A DNA stretch of 64,000 nucleotides from Acidocella sp. Its GTDB lineage: Bacteria > Pseudomonadota > Alphaproteobacteria > Acetobacterales > Acetobacteraceae. A model generated the notes under the pieces. The model worked only from the letters and a program-made list of their open reading frames with translations, ran no database searches and had not been told where the DNA came from. Location of the stretch: NCBI RefSeq assembly GCF_027352905.1, contig NZ_DAIEIF010000050.1:1-64000 (forward strand), given 5' to 3'. Numbering within the stretch: the stretch's first letter is position 1; the number at the start of each line of letters is the position of its first letter. Positions 19,667 to 30,522 of this stretch are shown here, one piece after another. A program made the position numbers and the translations under genes.

Positions 19667-21943
19667 TCACTTCGCCTTCATCCCCGCCGCCTCCATGGCG
19701 GCCACGGCGGAGAGGTTGATGATGCCGCGGGCGGTGGTGCTCGGCACGGCGATGTGGAGCGGCTTGTCCAACCCCATCAACAACGGCCCCACGGTCACCG
19801 CCTCTCCCGTCGCCTTCACCAGGTTGAAGGCGATGTTCGCGGCGTCGATGGTAGGAAAGATCAGCAAATTGGCGGTGCCCGTGAGGGTGGATTCCGGCAG
19901 GGCATGATGGCGGATCTGCTCGGCGAGGGCGGCGTCGGCGTGCATCTCGCCATCCACTTCCAGCTCCGGCTCGGCGGCGTGGATGAGACCCAGCGCCTTG
20001 CGCATCTTTTTAGCGGAAGGCGAGTTGGAAGCGCCAAAATTGGAATGCGACAGCAGGGCCACCTTGGGCGCCATGCCGAAATGGCGCACCGTATCCGCCG
20101 CCATCAGCGTCATCTCGGCGATTTCCTCGGCGCTGGGGTCGAGATTCACATGGGTATCGCAGAAGAATAGCGGCCCGGCCTGGAGAATGAGTGCGGTGAT
20201 GGCGTAGACCCGGCTGCATCCTGCGCGGCGGGGGATGATGGGCAGCGCGTATTGAAATTGCCGCCACCAATCGCCGGTGCCGCCGCAGATCGCCGCATCC
20301 GCCTCGCCCAGGCGCAACAGCATCGCGGCGGTGACGGTGGGGCGCTTGCGGACATGGCGGGCGGCGGCATCCGGCGGCGTGCCGCGCCGGCCCACGCATT
20401 TGGCGTAATCGGCGTAAACGCGCTGGAACAATTCCGGCTCTTGCTCCAGATCGATATGCCGGACATCCTCGCCCAGTTTCAGCCGCAGCCCGAGCGACTG
20501 AATTTTCGCGGTCAGCGCCTCCGCATTGCCGAGCAGGATAGGCTCGGCCATCTTGTCGTCCACCACGCTCTGCACCGCGCGAAGCGTCCGCTCATCCTCG
20601 CCCTCGGCATAGACGATCCGCGGCCTGGCCTTGCGGGCGATCTCGATGACCGGGCGCAGAAGCTGGCCGGAGCGGTATACGGAGCGCTCAAGCTCGTGCC
20701 TGTAGGCCTCGAAATCGGTCACCGGCTTGCGGGCCACCTCCTCATCCATCGCCGCCTTGGCCACGGCGGGCGCCACATGCAGGATCAGCCGGGGATCGAA
20801 CGGCTTGGGAATGATGTATTCCGGCCCGAAAACCGGCGCCTGGCCGCCATAAGCGGCGGCGACGACATCCGAGGCCTCGACCTGGGCGAGCTCGGCGATG
20901 GCGCGCACCGCCGCCAGCTTCATCCCCTCCGTGATCGCGGTGGCGCGCACATCCAGCGCGCCCCGGAAAATATAGGGAAAGCAAAGGACGTTATTTACCT
21001 GATTGGGGAAATCGGAACGGCCAGTCGCCACGATCGCGTCCGGGCGGGCCCGCCGGGCGATATCCGGCATGATCTCCGGCTCCGGATTCGCCAGGGCGAG
21101 AATGAGGGGGTTGGGCGCGAACCATTCCAGCCACTCCTCCTTCAGCACCCGCGGCACCGAGAGGCCGAGAAATATATCCGCGCCGGGCAGAATATCGGCC
21201 AGGGTGCGCGCCTCTGTTTTCCGCGCCACCCCGGTGAGGCTGGGATCCAGATGGGGCCGCCCTTCATACACCACGCCATCCTTATCGGTCATAGTGATGT
21301 TTTCCGCCCTGGCTCCCAGCGCCTTGAGGATATTGACGCAGGAGAGTGCCGCCGCGCCCGCCCCGGAGGTGACGATCTTCACCTCCTCAATCCGCTTCTT
21401 CTGGATAATCATCGCGTTCAGAACCGCGGCGCCGACGATGATCGCCGTGCCGTGCTGATCGTCGTGAAATACCGGAATATGCATCCGCTCACGCAGGGTC
21501 TGCTCGATTTTGAAACATTCCGGCGCCTTGATATCCTCGAGATTGATGCCGCCAAAGCTCGGCTCCAGCCGCGCCACCGTCTCGATGAATTTATCGGGGT
21601 CCGTCTCGTTAATTTCTATATCGAAAGAATCTATGCCGCCGAATTTCTTGAAAAGGACGGCCTTGCCCTCCATCACCGGCTTGCCGGCGAGCGCGCCGAT
21701 ATTGCCCAGCCCCAGCACCGCCGTGCCATTGGTGATGACGGCGACGAGATTGGCGCGGGAGGTGAGATCGAACGAGGCGTCGGGGTCGTCCTGGATCGCC
21801 TCGCAGGCCGCCGCCACGCCCGGCGAATAGGCCAGGGAAAGGTCGCGCGAGGTTTCCATGCGCTTGGTCGCAACAATGGCGAGCTTTCCCGGCCGGGGGT
21901 GGCGGTGATATTCCAGCGCGGCCTTGCGTAAACCCTCATCCAT
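19667..21943 (-). CDS. maeB: NADP-dependent malic enzyme with C-terminal phosphotransacetylase-like domain
   Basis: [67 protein letters not shown]-terminal PTA-like half. Confidence 0.93.
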   Translation of the reverse strand: MDEGLRKAALEYHRHPRPGKLAIVATKRMETSRDLSLAYSPGVAAACEAIQDDPDASFDLTSRANLVAVITNGTAVLGLGNIGALAGKPVMEGKAVLFKKFGGIDSFDIEINETDPDKFIETVARLEPSFGGINLEDIKAPECFKIEQTLRERMHIPVFHDDQHGTAIIVGAAVLNAMIIQKKRIEEVKIVTSGAGAAALSCVNILKALGARAENITMTDKDGVVYEGRPHLDPSLTGVARKTEARTLADILPGADIFLGLSVPRVLKEEWLEWFAPNPLILALANPEPEIMPDIARRARPDAIVATGRSDFPNQVNNVLCFPYIFRGALDVRATAITEGMKLAAVRAIAELAQVEASDVVAAAYGGQAPVFGPEYIIPKPFDPRLILHVAPAVAKAAMDEEVARKPVTDFEAYRHELERSVYRSGQLLRPVIEIARKARPRIVYAEGEDERTLRAVQSVVDDKMAEPILLGNAEALTAKIQSLGLRLKLGEDVRHIDLEQEPELFQRVYADYAKCVGRRGTPPDAAARHVRKRPTVTAAMLLRLGEADAAICGGTGDWWRQFQYALPIIPRRAGCSRVYAITALILQAGPLFFCDTHVNLDPSAEEIAEMTLMAADTVRHFGMAPKVALLSHSNFGASNSPSAKKMRKALGLIHAAEPELEVDGEMHADAALAEQIRHHALPESTLTGTANLLIFPTIDAANIAFNLVKATGEAVTVGPLLMGLDKPLHIAVPSTTARGIINLSAVAAMEAAGMKAK

Positions 21944-22046
21944 GGCGTTCCCCTCCCAGTTTCAGCGGCTTTACCGTTCATGGCCCGGCGCGGCGGGCAT
22001 GGCAACCCGCACCTTTAGCACACGCTTTCAAGCTATTCGGAAATTT

Positions 22047-22132
22047 TGGTGCGGTCGAGAAGACTCGAACTTCCACGAGGTTTCCCCCACAAGCACCTCA
22101 AGCTTGCGCGTCTACCATTCCGCCACGACCGC
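22047..22132 (-). tRNA. tRNA-Leu (anticodon GAG)
   Basis: Reverse complement GCGGTCGTGGCGGAATGGTAGACGCGCAAGCTTGAGGTGCTTGTGGG...GTTCGAGTCTTCTCGACCGCACCA. Confidence 0.95.
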
Positions 22133-22189
22133 ATCGGGGCGCGGAGCCTATAGACTATGATCCGAAACCCTGCAACAGGGTAGCCAGCC

Positions 22190-22837
22190 ATGGAAAATCA
22201 GCCCTGCTGGGAGGTTTCCCCCGGCCTGACAGAGTATGAGCCCGCCTTGGAGCGGATGCGCGAGCGCGCCGCCGCCATCCGCGCCGGCACGGCGGAGGAA
22301 CTGGTTTGGCTGGTGGAACACCCCCCGCTCTATACCGAGGGAAGTTCGGCAAAAGCGGAGGATTTGCGCGATCCCGCCCGTTTCCCCGTTTTCAAGGCCG
22401 GGCGCGGCGGCCAATGGACCTATCACGGCCCCGGCCAGCGAATTGCCTATGTCATGCTCGATCTTGCCCGCCCGCATGGCGGCGTTCCCGCCCGGGATGT
22501 GCGCGGCTACGTGGCCGGGCTGGAGCGCTGGGTGGCCGAGACGCTCAAGGAATTCGGGGTGAAGGGGGAAATCCGGGCGGGGCGGGTCGGCATCTGGGTC
22601 GTGCGGCCGGACGGGCGGGAGGAGAAGATTGCCGCCATTGGCGTGCGGGTCTCGCGCTGGGTCAGCTGGCACGGCCTGGCGTTGAACATTGCGCCCGATC
22701 TCGGCCATTTCAGCGGCATCGTGCCCTGCGGCATCAGCGCCCATGGCGTGACCAGCCTGGCCGCGCTGGGGGTGCGCGCCAATATGGCGGAGGTGGACGC
22801 CGCCTTGCGGCGCCATTGGCATAAGGTTTTTGGATAA
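22190..22837 (+). CDS. lipB: Lipoyl(octanoyl) transferase
   Basis: [63 protein letters not shown]. Confidence 0.95.
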   Translation: MENQPCWEVSPGLTEYEPALERMRERAAAIRAGTAEELVWLVEHPPLYTEGSSAKAEDLRDPARFPVFKAGRGGQWTYHGPGQRIAYVMLDLARPHGGVPARDVRGYVAGLERWVAETLKEFGVKGEIRAGRVGIWVVRPDGREEKIAAIGVRVSRWVSWHGLALNIAPDLGHFSGIVPCGISAHGVTSLAALGVRANMAEVDAALRRHWHKVFG

Positions 22838-22847
22838 GGATTGTCCA

Positions 22848-23879
22848 ATGGACAAGCTTCAACTTTCCGTGCTCGACCAGTCGCCCATCCGCGTCAACGT
22901 CTCGCCGGATGAGTCCATCAGGGAAAGTCTCGCCCTGGCGCGCGCCTGCGAGGCTTTCGGCTATCACCGCTATTGGCTTTCGGAGCATCACAGCTCCGGC
23001 TCGGTCGCCGGCTCAGCCCCGGAAATTCTCGCGGCGGCCATCGCCGCCACCACCAGCCGCATCCGTGTCGGCGCGGGTGGGGTCATGCTACCACATTATT
23101 CCGCGCTGAAGGTGGCGGAGCAATTCAGGGTGCTGGAGGCCATTGCTCCCGGGCGGATCGACCTGGGCCTCGGCCGCGCCCCGGGCTCCGACAGCCTCAC
23201 CGCCCTGGCGCTCAACCCCGCCAATGCGCGCAACCCCGCCGATATGTTTCCCGCCCAGGTGCGGGATGTGATGGCCTGGGTCTCTGGCGCGCCGCTGCCG
23301 CCCGAGCATCCTTTCCGCAGCATCGTCGCCGAACCGCGCGGCCCTTATGTGCCAGAGATATGGATTCTCGGCAGCTCCAATTATGGCGCCCAGCTCGCGG
23401 CCTGGTTCGGCCTGCCTTATGCCTTCGCCTATTTCTTCTCGGATGGCGCGGGAGCCGCCGAAGCGCTGCATCTCTACCATTCCCAATTCCGCGATACCGG
23501 GGCGGGGCCGAAACGCGCCTCGGTGACGGTCTTCGCCCTGGTGGCGGAAACGGAGGAGGAGGCATGGTATTGGGCGAAATCCCGGGCGGCCTTCTGGGGC
23601 ATGCGCAATCGTGGGCAATATATCCCCCTGCCCTCGCCGGAGGACGCGGATAAATTCGCTTTCTCCCCGGCGGAAAAAGAGCGCATCGAGGCATCGATGC
23701 AGCGCAACTTCATCGGCACCGCGCCGCAGGTGGCGGCACGCCTGCGCGCGCTGGTGAGCGAGCTTCAACTCGACGAAATATCCATCAATACCGCCGCCTA
23801 TGATCCTGCGGCCCGGGTACGATCCTATGAGCTGCTGGCCAAGGAATTCGGATTGGCTCATAGCGTCGGTTCATTGTAG
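22848..23879 (+). CDS. LLM-class flavin-dependent oxidoreductase (MsnO8-like)
   Basis: LSVLDQSPIRVNVSPDESIRESLALARACEAFGYHRYWLSEHHSSGSVAGSAPEIL. Confidence 0.9.
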   Translation: MDKLQLSVLDQSPIRVNVSPDESIRESLALARACEAFGYHRYWLSEHHSSGSVAGSAPEILAAAIAATTSRIRVGAGGVMLPHYSALKVAEQFRVLEAIAPGRIDLGLGRAPGSDSLTALALNPANARNPADMFPAQVRDVMAWVSGAPLPPEHPFRSIVAEPRGPYVPEIWILGSSNYGAQLAAWFGLPYAFAYFFSDGAGAAEALHLYHSQFRDTGAGPKRASVTVFALVAETEEEAWYWAKSRAAFWGMRNRGQYIPLPSPEDADKFAFSPAEKERIEASMQRNFIGTAPQVAARLRALVSELQLDEISINTAAYDPAARVRSYELLAKEFGLAHSVGSL

Positions 23880-23992
23880 AAACATTTAAATCCTGAAAGC
23901 TTCGCTCTTCTTTGTTGAATTTTCCTTAGGGCTCGCGATCTCTTGGTGATGAAGAGCCCCATGGTGGGGCTTGAAAAATAAAAGGATTTGCG

Positions 23993-24160
23993 ATGCGCGC
24001 CAAATTGCGGTTGGCGTTTGGAATGATCGCGGCGCTGGGCCTGAGCATGGGGCTGGCGGCCTGTCATACGACCGCCGGGGTCGGACAAGATCTCTCCCAA
24101 GGCGGTCACGCTTTGACCGACAGCGCCAATAACAACGCGCCGAAATCACCCAGCCCTTAA
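23993..24160 (+). CDS. Entericidin A/B-like small lipoprotein (55 aa)
   Basis: MRAKLRLAFGMIAALGLSMGLAACHTTAGVGQDLSQGGHALTDSANNNAPKSPSP*; lipobox LAAC; not in the ORF track because of size. Confidence 0.8.
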   Translation: MRAKLRLAFGMIAALGLSMGLAACHTTAGVGQDLSQGGHALTDSANNNAPKSPSP

Positions 24161-24198
24161 GGGTGGGGGCAGTCCCGACAACATCGAAAGGATGAAGC

Positions 24199-24378
24199 AT
24201 GGATAAGGATCGTATCGAAGGCGCCTTCAAGCAGGCCAAGGGCGCGGTGAAGGATTCGGTGGGCAAACTCACTGGCGACACCAAGATGCAGGCCGAAGGC
24301 AAGGCGGACAAGGTCGAGGGCAAGGTTCAGAACACCGTTGGCGGCATCAAAGACGCCGCCAAGGGCAACCAGCCCTAA
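24199..24378 (+). CDS. CsbD family stress protein (59 aa)
   Basis: MDKDRIEGAFKQAKGAVKDSVGKLTGDTKMQAEGKADKVEGKVQNTVGGIKDAAKGNQP*. Confidence 0.92.
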   Translation: MDKDRIEGAFKQAKGAVKDSVGKLTGDTKMQAEGKADKVEGKVQNTVGGIKDAAKGNQP

Positions 24379-24393
24379 CGGAGCATGGTTTAA

Positions 24394-24426
24394 GCGGCGG
24401 CGGGGCATGGCTCCGCCGCCTTTTTT
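24394..24426 (+). terminator. Rho-independent terminator after csbD-like gene
   Basis: GGCGGCGG...CCGCCGCC followed by TTTTTT. Confidence 0.8.
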
Positions 24427-24922
24427 ATGCGCGCAGCCGGTCGAGCGCCCGTTGCAAAATCTCCGCCGCCGCCAGCCGGTCCACAAGTGCGGCCCGGCGG
24501 GCGCGGCTCAGGCCAGCGGCAATGAGTCTCTCATGGGTCTCGGCGGTGGAGAGGCTTTCATCCATCATCATCGCCGGCAGCCGCGCCGCCGCGCTGAGAG
24601 CGTGCGCCCAATCCCGCGCCGCCTGGGCGCGCGGCCCCCAGTTCTGCCCCATATCGAGCGGCAGGCCGATGACCAGGCCGCCAGCGCCCTCGCGCGCGGC
24701 GATGTCCGCCACGGCCGCCGCGTTCTGCCCCAGCCTGGCGCGCGGTAGCGTGGCGTAGGGGCTGGCGATCTGGCGGTTGACGTCCGAAAGGGCCACGCCG
24801 ATGAGCCGCGCGCCCGGATCCAGCCCGATGAGCCGCGCGCCAGGGGGCAGCAAGGCGGCGAAGTTCGGCAGGTTGTAGAGCGCCATGCCCGCCTGTATGG
24901 TCCGCCCGGATTTTTTAGCCAA
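24425..24922 (-). CDS. ruvX: Putative Holliday junction resolvase (YqgF/RuvX)
   Basis: [75 protein letters not shown]. Confidence 0.93.
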   Translation of the reverse strand: MAKKSGRTIQAGMALYNLPNFAALLPPGARLIGLDPGARLIGVALSDVNRQIASPYATLPRARLGQNAAAVADIAAREGAGGLVIGLPLDMGQNWGPRAQAARDWAHALSAAARLPAMMMDESLSTAETHERLIAAGLSRARRAALVDRLAAAEILQRALDRLRA

Positions 24923-24933
24923 GGGATTTAACT

Positions 24934-25221
24934 ATGTCGCTGGACGCCGCAACGGTCCGACGGATCGCCAAGCTGGCCCGCATCAGGGTGAGGGATGAGG
25001 AGGTCGCCACCCTCCAGGGCGAATTGAACGCGATCCTCGGCTATGTCGAGCAGCTCGCGGAGGTCAATGTGGAAGGGGTGGAGCCTCTTTCCGGCGGTAT
25101 GCGGATGGCGCTGCGCAGCCGCGCGGACGAACTGACCGATGGCGGCATGGCCGAGAAAATCCTGGCCAACGCTCCCGACCGGATCGGTAATTTCTTCGCC
25201 GTGCCGAAAGTGGTGGAATGA
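24934..25221 (+). CDS. gatC: Asp-tRNA(Asn)/Glu-tRNA(Gln) amidotransferase subunit C
   Basis: [52 protein letters not shown]; upstream of gatA. Confidence 0.95.
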   Translation: MSLDAATVRRIAKLARIRVRDEEVATLQGELNAILGYVEQLAEVNVEGVEPLSGGMRMALRSRADELTDGGMAEKILANAPDRIGNFFAVPKVVE

Positions 25222-26693
25222 GCGTCTTCGACCTGACCATCGCGGGCGCCGCGCGGGCGCTGCGGGCGCGCGAGATCTCGGCGGTGGAACTCGCCGCCGC
25301 CTATAATGCGGCGGTCGAGGCGCTCAACCCGCGCCTTAACGCCTATATCACGCCCACGCCGGAACTGGCGCTGGAGCAAGCAAGGGCGGCTGACCGGCGG
25401 CTTGCCGGGGGCGGCGCGACGCCACTCACCGGCATTCCCATCGCGATGAAGGATCTGTTCTGCACCGAGGGCGTGCGCACCACGGCGGCGAGCAAGATCC
25501 TCGGCAATTTCGTCCCGCCTTACGAAAGCACGGTCTCGGCCCGGTTGAAGGCGGCAGGCGCGGTGATGCTGGGCAAGGCCAATCTCGACGAATTCGCGAT
25601 GGGTTCTTCCAACCTGACCTCGGCCTTCGGCCCGGTCGAAAGCCCGTGGAAGCGCCATGGCGCGGAGGCCAGGCTGGCGCCGGGCGGCTCCTCAGGCGGT
25701 TCCGCCGCCGCGGTGGCGGCGCGCATCGCCCTGGCCGCCACCGGCACCGATACAGGCGGCTCCATCCGCCAGCCCGCCGCCTTCACCGGCATTGCCGGCA
25801 TCAAGCCCACCTATGGCCGCTGCTCGCGCTTCGGCGTGGTGGCATTCGCCTCGTCGCTTGACCAGCCCGGCCCGATGGCCCGCAATGTCGAGGATAATGC
25901 CCTGATGCTGAGCGTCATGTCGGGGTTCGATGAGAAGGATTCCACCAGCGCCGACCGAGCGGTGCCGGATTTCACCCAGGCGTTACACCGCAGCGTGAAG
26001 GGGCTGAAGATCGGCGTCCCGGCCGAATACCGGCTGGAGGGCACGAATCCGGAAATTCTGGCGCTGTGGGAACAGGGCATCGCCTGGCTGCGGGCAGAGG
26101 GCGCGGAAATCCGCGACATCTCTCTTCCCCATACAAAGTACGGCCTGCCCGCCTATTACATCATCGCTCCCGCCGAGGCCTCCTCCAACCTCGCCCGCTA
26201 TGACGGGGTGCGCTACGGGCTGCGGGTGGAGGGCGAGGATCTCATCGATTTGTACGAGCGTACCCGCGCCGAGGGGTTCGGCGCCGAGGTCAAGCGCCGC
26301 ATTCTCATCGGCACCTATGTGCTGAGCCATGGCTATTACGATGCCTATTACCTGAAAGCGCAGAAAATCCGCAGCCTGATCCTGCGCGATTTCACCGACG
26401 CCTTTATGGAGGTGGATGCGATTCTCACCCCCACCGCGCCCTCCGCCGCCTTCGGCCTGGATGAGACGATGACCGACCCCTTGACCATGTATCTCAACGA
26501 CGTGTTCACCGTGCCCGCCTCGCTGGCGGGCGTGCCAGCCATGAGCGTGCCCGCCGGTCTCTCGGCGGCAGGGCTGCCGCTCGGCCTGCAGGTGATCGGC
26601 CGGCATTTCGACGAGGAGACGGTGTTCACCGTGGCCGCCGCCCTGGAGCGGGCAGCCCAATTCTCCGCCCTGCCGCAAGTGAGGGCGGAATAA
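25218..26693 (+). CDS. gatA: Asp-tRNA(Asn)/Glu-tRNA(Gln) amidotransferase subunit A
   Basis: [59 protein letters not shown] amidase signature. Confidence 0.97.
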   Translation: MSVFDLTIAGAARALRAREISAVELAAAYNAAVEALNPRLNAYITPTPELALEQARAADRRLAGGGATPLTGIPIAMKDLFCTEGVRTTAASKILGNFVPPYESTVSARLKAAGAVMLGKANLDEFAMGSSNLTSAFGPVESPWKRHGAEARLAPGGSSGGSAAAVAARIALAATGTDTGGSIRQPAAFTGIAGIKPTYGRCSRFGVVAFASSLDQPGPMARNVEDNALMLSVMSGFDEKDSTSADRAVPDFTQALHRSVKGLKIGVPAEYRLEGTNPEILALWEQGIAWLRAEGAEIRDISLPHTKYGLPAYYIIAPAEASSNLARYDGVRYGLRVEGEDLIDLYERTRAEGFGAEVKRRILIGTYVLSHGYYDAYYLKAQKIRSLILRDFTDAFMEVDAILTPTAPSAAFGLDETMTDPLTMYLNDVFTVPASLAGVPAMSVPAGLSAAGLPLGLQVIGRHFDEETVFTVAAALERAAQFSALPQVRAE

Positions 26694-28144
26694 TGGCCTA
26701 TACGCTGGCAGGGCGCAGCGGCGCCTGGGAGGTCGTCGTCGGGCTGGAGGTCCATGCCCAGGTCATCTCCGTCTCCAAGCTGTTCTCTGGCGCCTCCGCG
26801 GCCTATGGCGGCGAGCCCAACGCGCATGTCTCTTTCGTGGATGCCGGGTTTCCCGGCATGCTGCCGGTCATCAACCAAGAATGCGTGGCCCAGGCCGTGC
26901 GCACCGGGCTGGGGCTGAAGGCGCAGATCAACCTGTTCTCGCGCTTCGACCGCAAGAATTATTTTTACGCTGATCTGCCCAATGGCTATCAGATCAGCCA
27001 GTTCGCCCATCCCATCGTCGGCAAGGGCATTGTCGAGATCGAATTGGCGGATGGCACGCTCAAGCCCATTGGCATCACCCGCCTGCATTTGGAGCAGGAT
27101 GCGGGCAAATCGATGCACGACCAGCATCCCACCAAGTCAATCATCGACCTCAACCGGGCCGGGGTGGCGCTGATGGAGATCGTTTCCGAGCCGGATATCC
27201 GCTCGCCGGAGGAGGCCGGGGCGTATTTGCGCAAGCTGCGCCAGATCCTGCGTTATCTCGGCACTTGCGATGGCAATATGGAAGAGGGCTCGCTGCGCGC
27301 GGATGTGAATGTCTCGGTGCGCAAGCCGGGCGAGGCCTTCCGCACCCGCTGCGAGATCAAGAACGTCAATTCCATCCGCTTCGTCATGCACGCGGTGGAA
27401 GCCGAGGCGCTGCGCCAGATCGAGATCTGGGAAGACGGCGGCGAGGTGGAGCAGGAAACCCGGCTCTATGACCCCGCCCGGGGCGAAACCCGCTCCATGC
27501 GCTCCAAGGAGGACGCGCATGATTACCGCTATTTCCCCGACCCCGACCTGCTGCCGCTGGTGCTGGAGGAGGATTGGGTGGCGGCGCTGAAACGCGGCCT
27601 GCCCGAACTGCCGGATGAGAAGCGCGCCCGTTTCTGCGCCGAATACGGCATACCCTTCTACGATGCCGGTGTACTGGTGGCGGAGCAGGAGGTGGCCGAT
27701 TTCTACGAGGAGGTGGCGCGGGGACGGGACGGCAAGCTCGCCGCCAATTGGGTGACGGGCGATTTCTTCGCCGCCATGAACCGGACCGGCAAGAGCATCG
27801 CCGACCCGCCGGTGAGCGCGGCCGCGCTGGGCGCGCTGCTCGATCTCATCACGGATAAAACCATCAATGGCCGCATCGCCAAGGATGTGTTCGAGGAGAT
27901 GGTGGAAACCGGCAAGCCGCCCGCCGAAATCGTCGTGGAAAAGGGCCTCCGCCAGGTGACGGACACTGGCGCGATCGACGCCGCCGTCACCCGCGTGCTG
28001 GCCGCAAATGCCGATAAGGTAGCGGAATACAAGGCCGGCAAGGACAAGCTATTCGGCTTCTTCGTCGGGCAGGTGATGAAGGCGATGCAGGGCAAGGGCA
28101 ATCCCGCCCTGGTAAACGAGGCCGTGAAAAAACAGCTCGGCTGA
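26693..28144 (+). CDS. gatB: Asp-tRNA(Asn)/Glu-tRNA(Gln) amidotransferase subunit B
   Basis: [78 protein letters not shown]. Confidence 0.97.
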   Translation: MAYTLAGRSGAWEVVVGLEVHAQVISVSKLFSGASAAYGGEPNAHVSFVDAGFPGMLPVINQECVAQAVRTGLGLKAQINLFSRFDRKNYFYADLPNGYQISQFAHPIVGKGIVEIELADGTLKPIGITRLHLEQDAGKSMHDQHPTKSIIDLNRAGVALMEIVSEPDIRSPEEAGAYLRKLRQILRYLGTCDGNMEEGSLRADVNVSVRKPGEAFRTRCEIKNVNSIRFVMHAVEAEALRQIEIWEDGGEVEQETRLYDPARGETRSMRSKEDAHDYRYFPDPDLLPLVLEEDWVAALKRGLPELPDEKRARFCAEYGIPFYDAGVLVAEQEVADFYEEVARGRDGKLAANWVTGDFFAAMNRTGKSIADPPVSAAALGALLDLITDKTINGRIAKDVFEEMVETGKPPAEIVVEKGLRQVTDTGAIDAAVTRVLAANADKVAEYKAGKDKLFGFFVGQVMKAMQGKGNPALVNEAVKKQLG

Positions 28145-28207
28145 GAATGGCCGCCCCGGCCAGCGCATCCATTCGAAATCGAGGAGGCGCTGACCGGATG
28201 GCTTGGC

Positions 28208-29386
28208 TCAGACCCGTTCCAGCACCATGGCGATGCCCTGGCCGCCGCCGATGCACATCGTCACCAGCGCGTAACGCCCGCCCACGCGGTGAAGCTCGTA
28301 AATCGCCTTGACGGTGATGATGGCGCCGGAGGCGCCGACCGGATGGCCGAGGGCGACGGCGCCGCCATTCGGGTTGACCTTGGCCGGATCGAATTCGAGA
28401 TCCTTGGCCACCGCGCAGGCCTGGGCGGCGAAAGCCTCGTTGGATTCGATCACGTCCATATCCGTGACGCTGAGCCCGGCCCGGCGCAGGGCGTGACGGG
28501 AGGCGGGAACCGGCCCCAGGCCCATCACCTCCGGCGCCACCCCGGCATGGCCATAGGCGACGATGCGCGCCAATGGCTTGAGGGCCCGGCGTTTGACCTC
28601 CGCGCCGCTGGCCAGCACCAGCGCGGCCGCGCCGTCATTCAGGCTCGAGGCGTTACCGGCGGTCACGGTGCCGTCTTTCTTGAAGGCGGGTTTCAACCCG
28701 GCCAGGCTCTCGGCCGATGTGTCGGAGCGGGGATGCTCATCCGTGTCGAAGATCACGGTGCCCTTGCGGGACGGCAGTTCCACCGGGGCGATCTGCTCCT
28801 TGAAATATCCCGCCGCGATGGCGGCGGCGGCGCGGCGATGCGATTCCGCCGCGAATTTGTCCTGATCCCCGCGCGAGAGGCCATATTGCGCGGCGACATT
28901 TTCCGCCGTGACGCCCATATGGCCGTGACCGAACGGATCGTGGAGCGCGCCCACCACCATGTCCACCACCTGGGAATCGCCCAGCCGCGCGCCCCAGCGC
29001 TCATTGGGGAGCAGATAGCCGCCCCGGCTCATGGATTCCGCCCCGCCCGCTACGGCGATATCGGCGTCGCCCAGCATGATGGACTGGGCGGCGGAGACCA
29101 CCGCCTGCATGCCGGAGCCGCAAAGCCGGTTGAGCGTCAGCGCCGGCGTTTCCACCGGGATGCCCGCGCCCACGGCGGCGACGCGGGAAAGATAGGCGTC
29201 GCGCGGCTCGGTATGGATGACATTGCCCATCATCACATGCTGAACATCCGCCGCGGTGACACCGGATTTGCCGAGCGCGGCGCGGATGACGATCTCGCCC
29301 AGCTTGGTTGGCGGCACATCCTTGAGGCTCTTGCCGTAATCACCGATGGCGGTGCGCTGGCCCGAGAGTATGAAAACATCCGTCAT
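28208..29386 (-). CDS. Acetyl-CoA C-acetyltransferase / thiolase
   Basis: NRLCGSGMQAVVSAAQSIMLGDADIAVAGGAESMS, NPNGGAVALGHPVGASGA, YALVTMCIGGGQGIAMVLERV. Confidence 0.95.
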   Translation of the reverse strand: MTDVFILSGQRTAIGDYGKSLKDVPPTKLGEIVIRAALGKSGVTAADVQHVMMGNVIHTEPRDAYLSRVAAVGAGIPVETPALTLNRLCGSGMQAVVSAAQSIMLGDADIAVAGGAESMSRGGYLLPNERWGARLGDSQVVDMVVGALHDPFGHGHMGVTAENVAAQYGLSRGDQDKFAAESHRRAAAAIAAGYFKEQIAPVELPSRKGTVIFDTDEHPRSDTSAESLAGLKPAFKKDGTVTAGNASSLNDGAAALVLASGAEVKRRALKPLARIVAYGHAGVAPEVMGLGPVPASRHALRRAGLSVTDMDVIESNEAFAAQACAVAKDLEFDPAKVNPNGGAVALGHPVGASGAIITVKAIYELHRVGGRYALVTMCIGGGQGIAMVLERV

Positions 29387-29456
29387 GACTTGGCTTTCTT
29401 CGTTGAGGTCGGAAAGGATGGCCCCATGGGGAGGGATGCAAGGGGAGAAGTCAAGA

Positions 29457-30434
29457 CTATGGCCTTGGCACCAACCCGCTGGCCTCGGCCTGCGCCCGGC
29501 TTTCCGCGATGGAGCGGCTGACCATCAGCGCCGCCGCCAGGGCCCGCTTGCCGGCGGCGCCGTCCACCAGCACGGGTCCGCCTTCCAGGCAGGCGGCAAT
29601 GAACGCCTCATGCTCCGCCGCTAGCGCGTCGTGGTCCTGCCAGCCCGCCTGCTCGATGCCGAATTCCGGAAAGCCTGGCAGTTTCATACCGATGCCCCGT
29701 CCCACCAGGGTCAGCTTGCGGGCTGAGAAATCCACCGTCAAATACCCGCTCGCTGAAAAAATCCGCATCTTGCGCTCGGTCTTGAGGGAGATGCGGCTCG
29801 CGGTGATGGTGGCGACCGCGCCGGAGGCGAAACGGATGCGGGCATTGGCGATGTCATCGAATCGGCTGGCGACCGGTGCGCCCACCGCGTCCACGCTCAC
29901 CACCTCGGACTCTGCCAGAGTGAGAACGAGGTCGAGATCGTGGATCATCAAATCGAGAATGACCGAGACATCCGTGCCGCGCGGCTTGAACGGGGCGATA
30001 CGCACCGCCTCTATATAAAGAGGGCGGCCCATGCGCTGCGCCACCGCCCCATGCGCGGCGGAAAATCGCTCGAGATGCCCCACTTGCAGCACCCGCCCCG
30101 CCCGCGCCGCGCGGGCGATGAGATCATCCGCCTGGGCCAGCGTCGCCGCGACCGGTTTTTCCACCAGCACATGCAGCCCGGCGGCAAGCGCCCTGGCCGC
30201 AAGATCGTAATGGAACTCCGCCGGCGCGGCGATGACGATGGCCTCGGCCTCGGCCAGCAACTCCTCCACGGCGCGAACGGGGCAGCCAGCCTCCCAGGCC
30301 ACTTCCCTGGCGCGGGCCGCGTTGGGGTCAGCGAGGCCGACGAGCCGGGCGCGCGGCGCCGCCGCCAGTTTCAGCGCGTGGTAGCGGCCGAAATGCCCCG
30401 CCCCGATCAGCCCGACCCGCAAAGGTTCTTCCAT
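29457..30434 (-). CDS. Gfo/Idh/MocA family oxidoreductase
   Basis: MEEPLRVGLIGAGHFGRYHALKLAAAPRARLVGLADPN, HVLVEKPVAATLAQADDLI. Confidence 0.92.
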   Translation of the reverse strand: MEEPLRVGLIGAGHFGRYHALKLAAAPRARLVGLADPNAARAREVAWEAGCPVRAVEELLAEAEAIVIAAPAEFHYDLAARALAAGLHVLVEKPVAATLAQADDLIARAARAGRVLQVGHLERFSAAHGAVAQRMGRPLYIEAVRIAPFKPRGTDVSVILDLMIHDLDLVLTLAESEVVSVDAVGAPVASRFDDIANARIRFASGAVATITASRISLKTERKMRIFSASGYLTVDFSARKLTLVGRGIGMKLPGFPEFGIEQAGWQDHDALAAEHEAFIAACLEGGPVLVDGAAGKRALAAALMVSRSIAESRAQAEASGLVPRP

Positions 30435-30522
30435 CTCCCCTTGGCCTCTATTCCGCCCCGGGGTTGCGCGCAACGTCACGGCCCGCCATAGGGCGAACGG
30501 TCTGGCATTTTTGGAGCCCGTC

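Noticed and set aside
20252-21931. 559-aa + strand ORF antisense to maeB
   Set aside because: Composition (His/Arg/Gly/Gln-rich, no domain signal) is the usual artefact opposite a high-GC3 gene; maeB on the minus strand is unambiguous.
19667-21943. Malic enzyme fused to phosphotransacetylase as a novel fusion
   Set aside because: This MaeB architecture is long established in proteobacteria.
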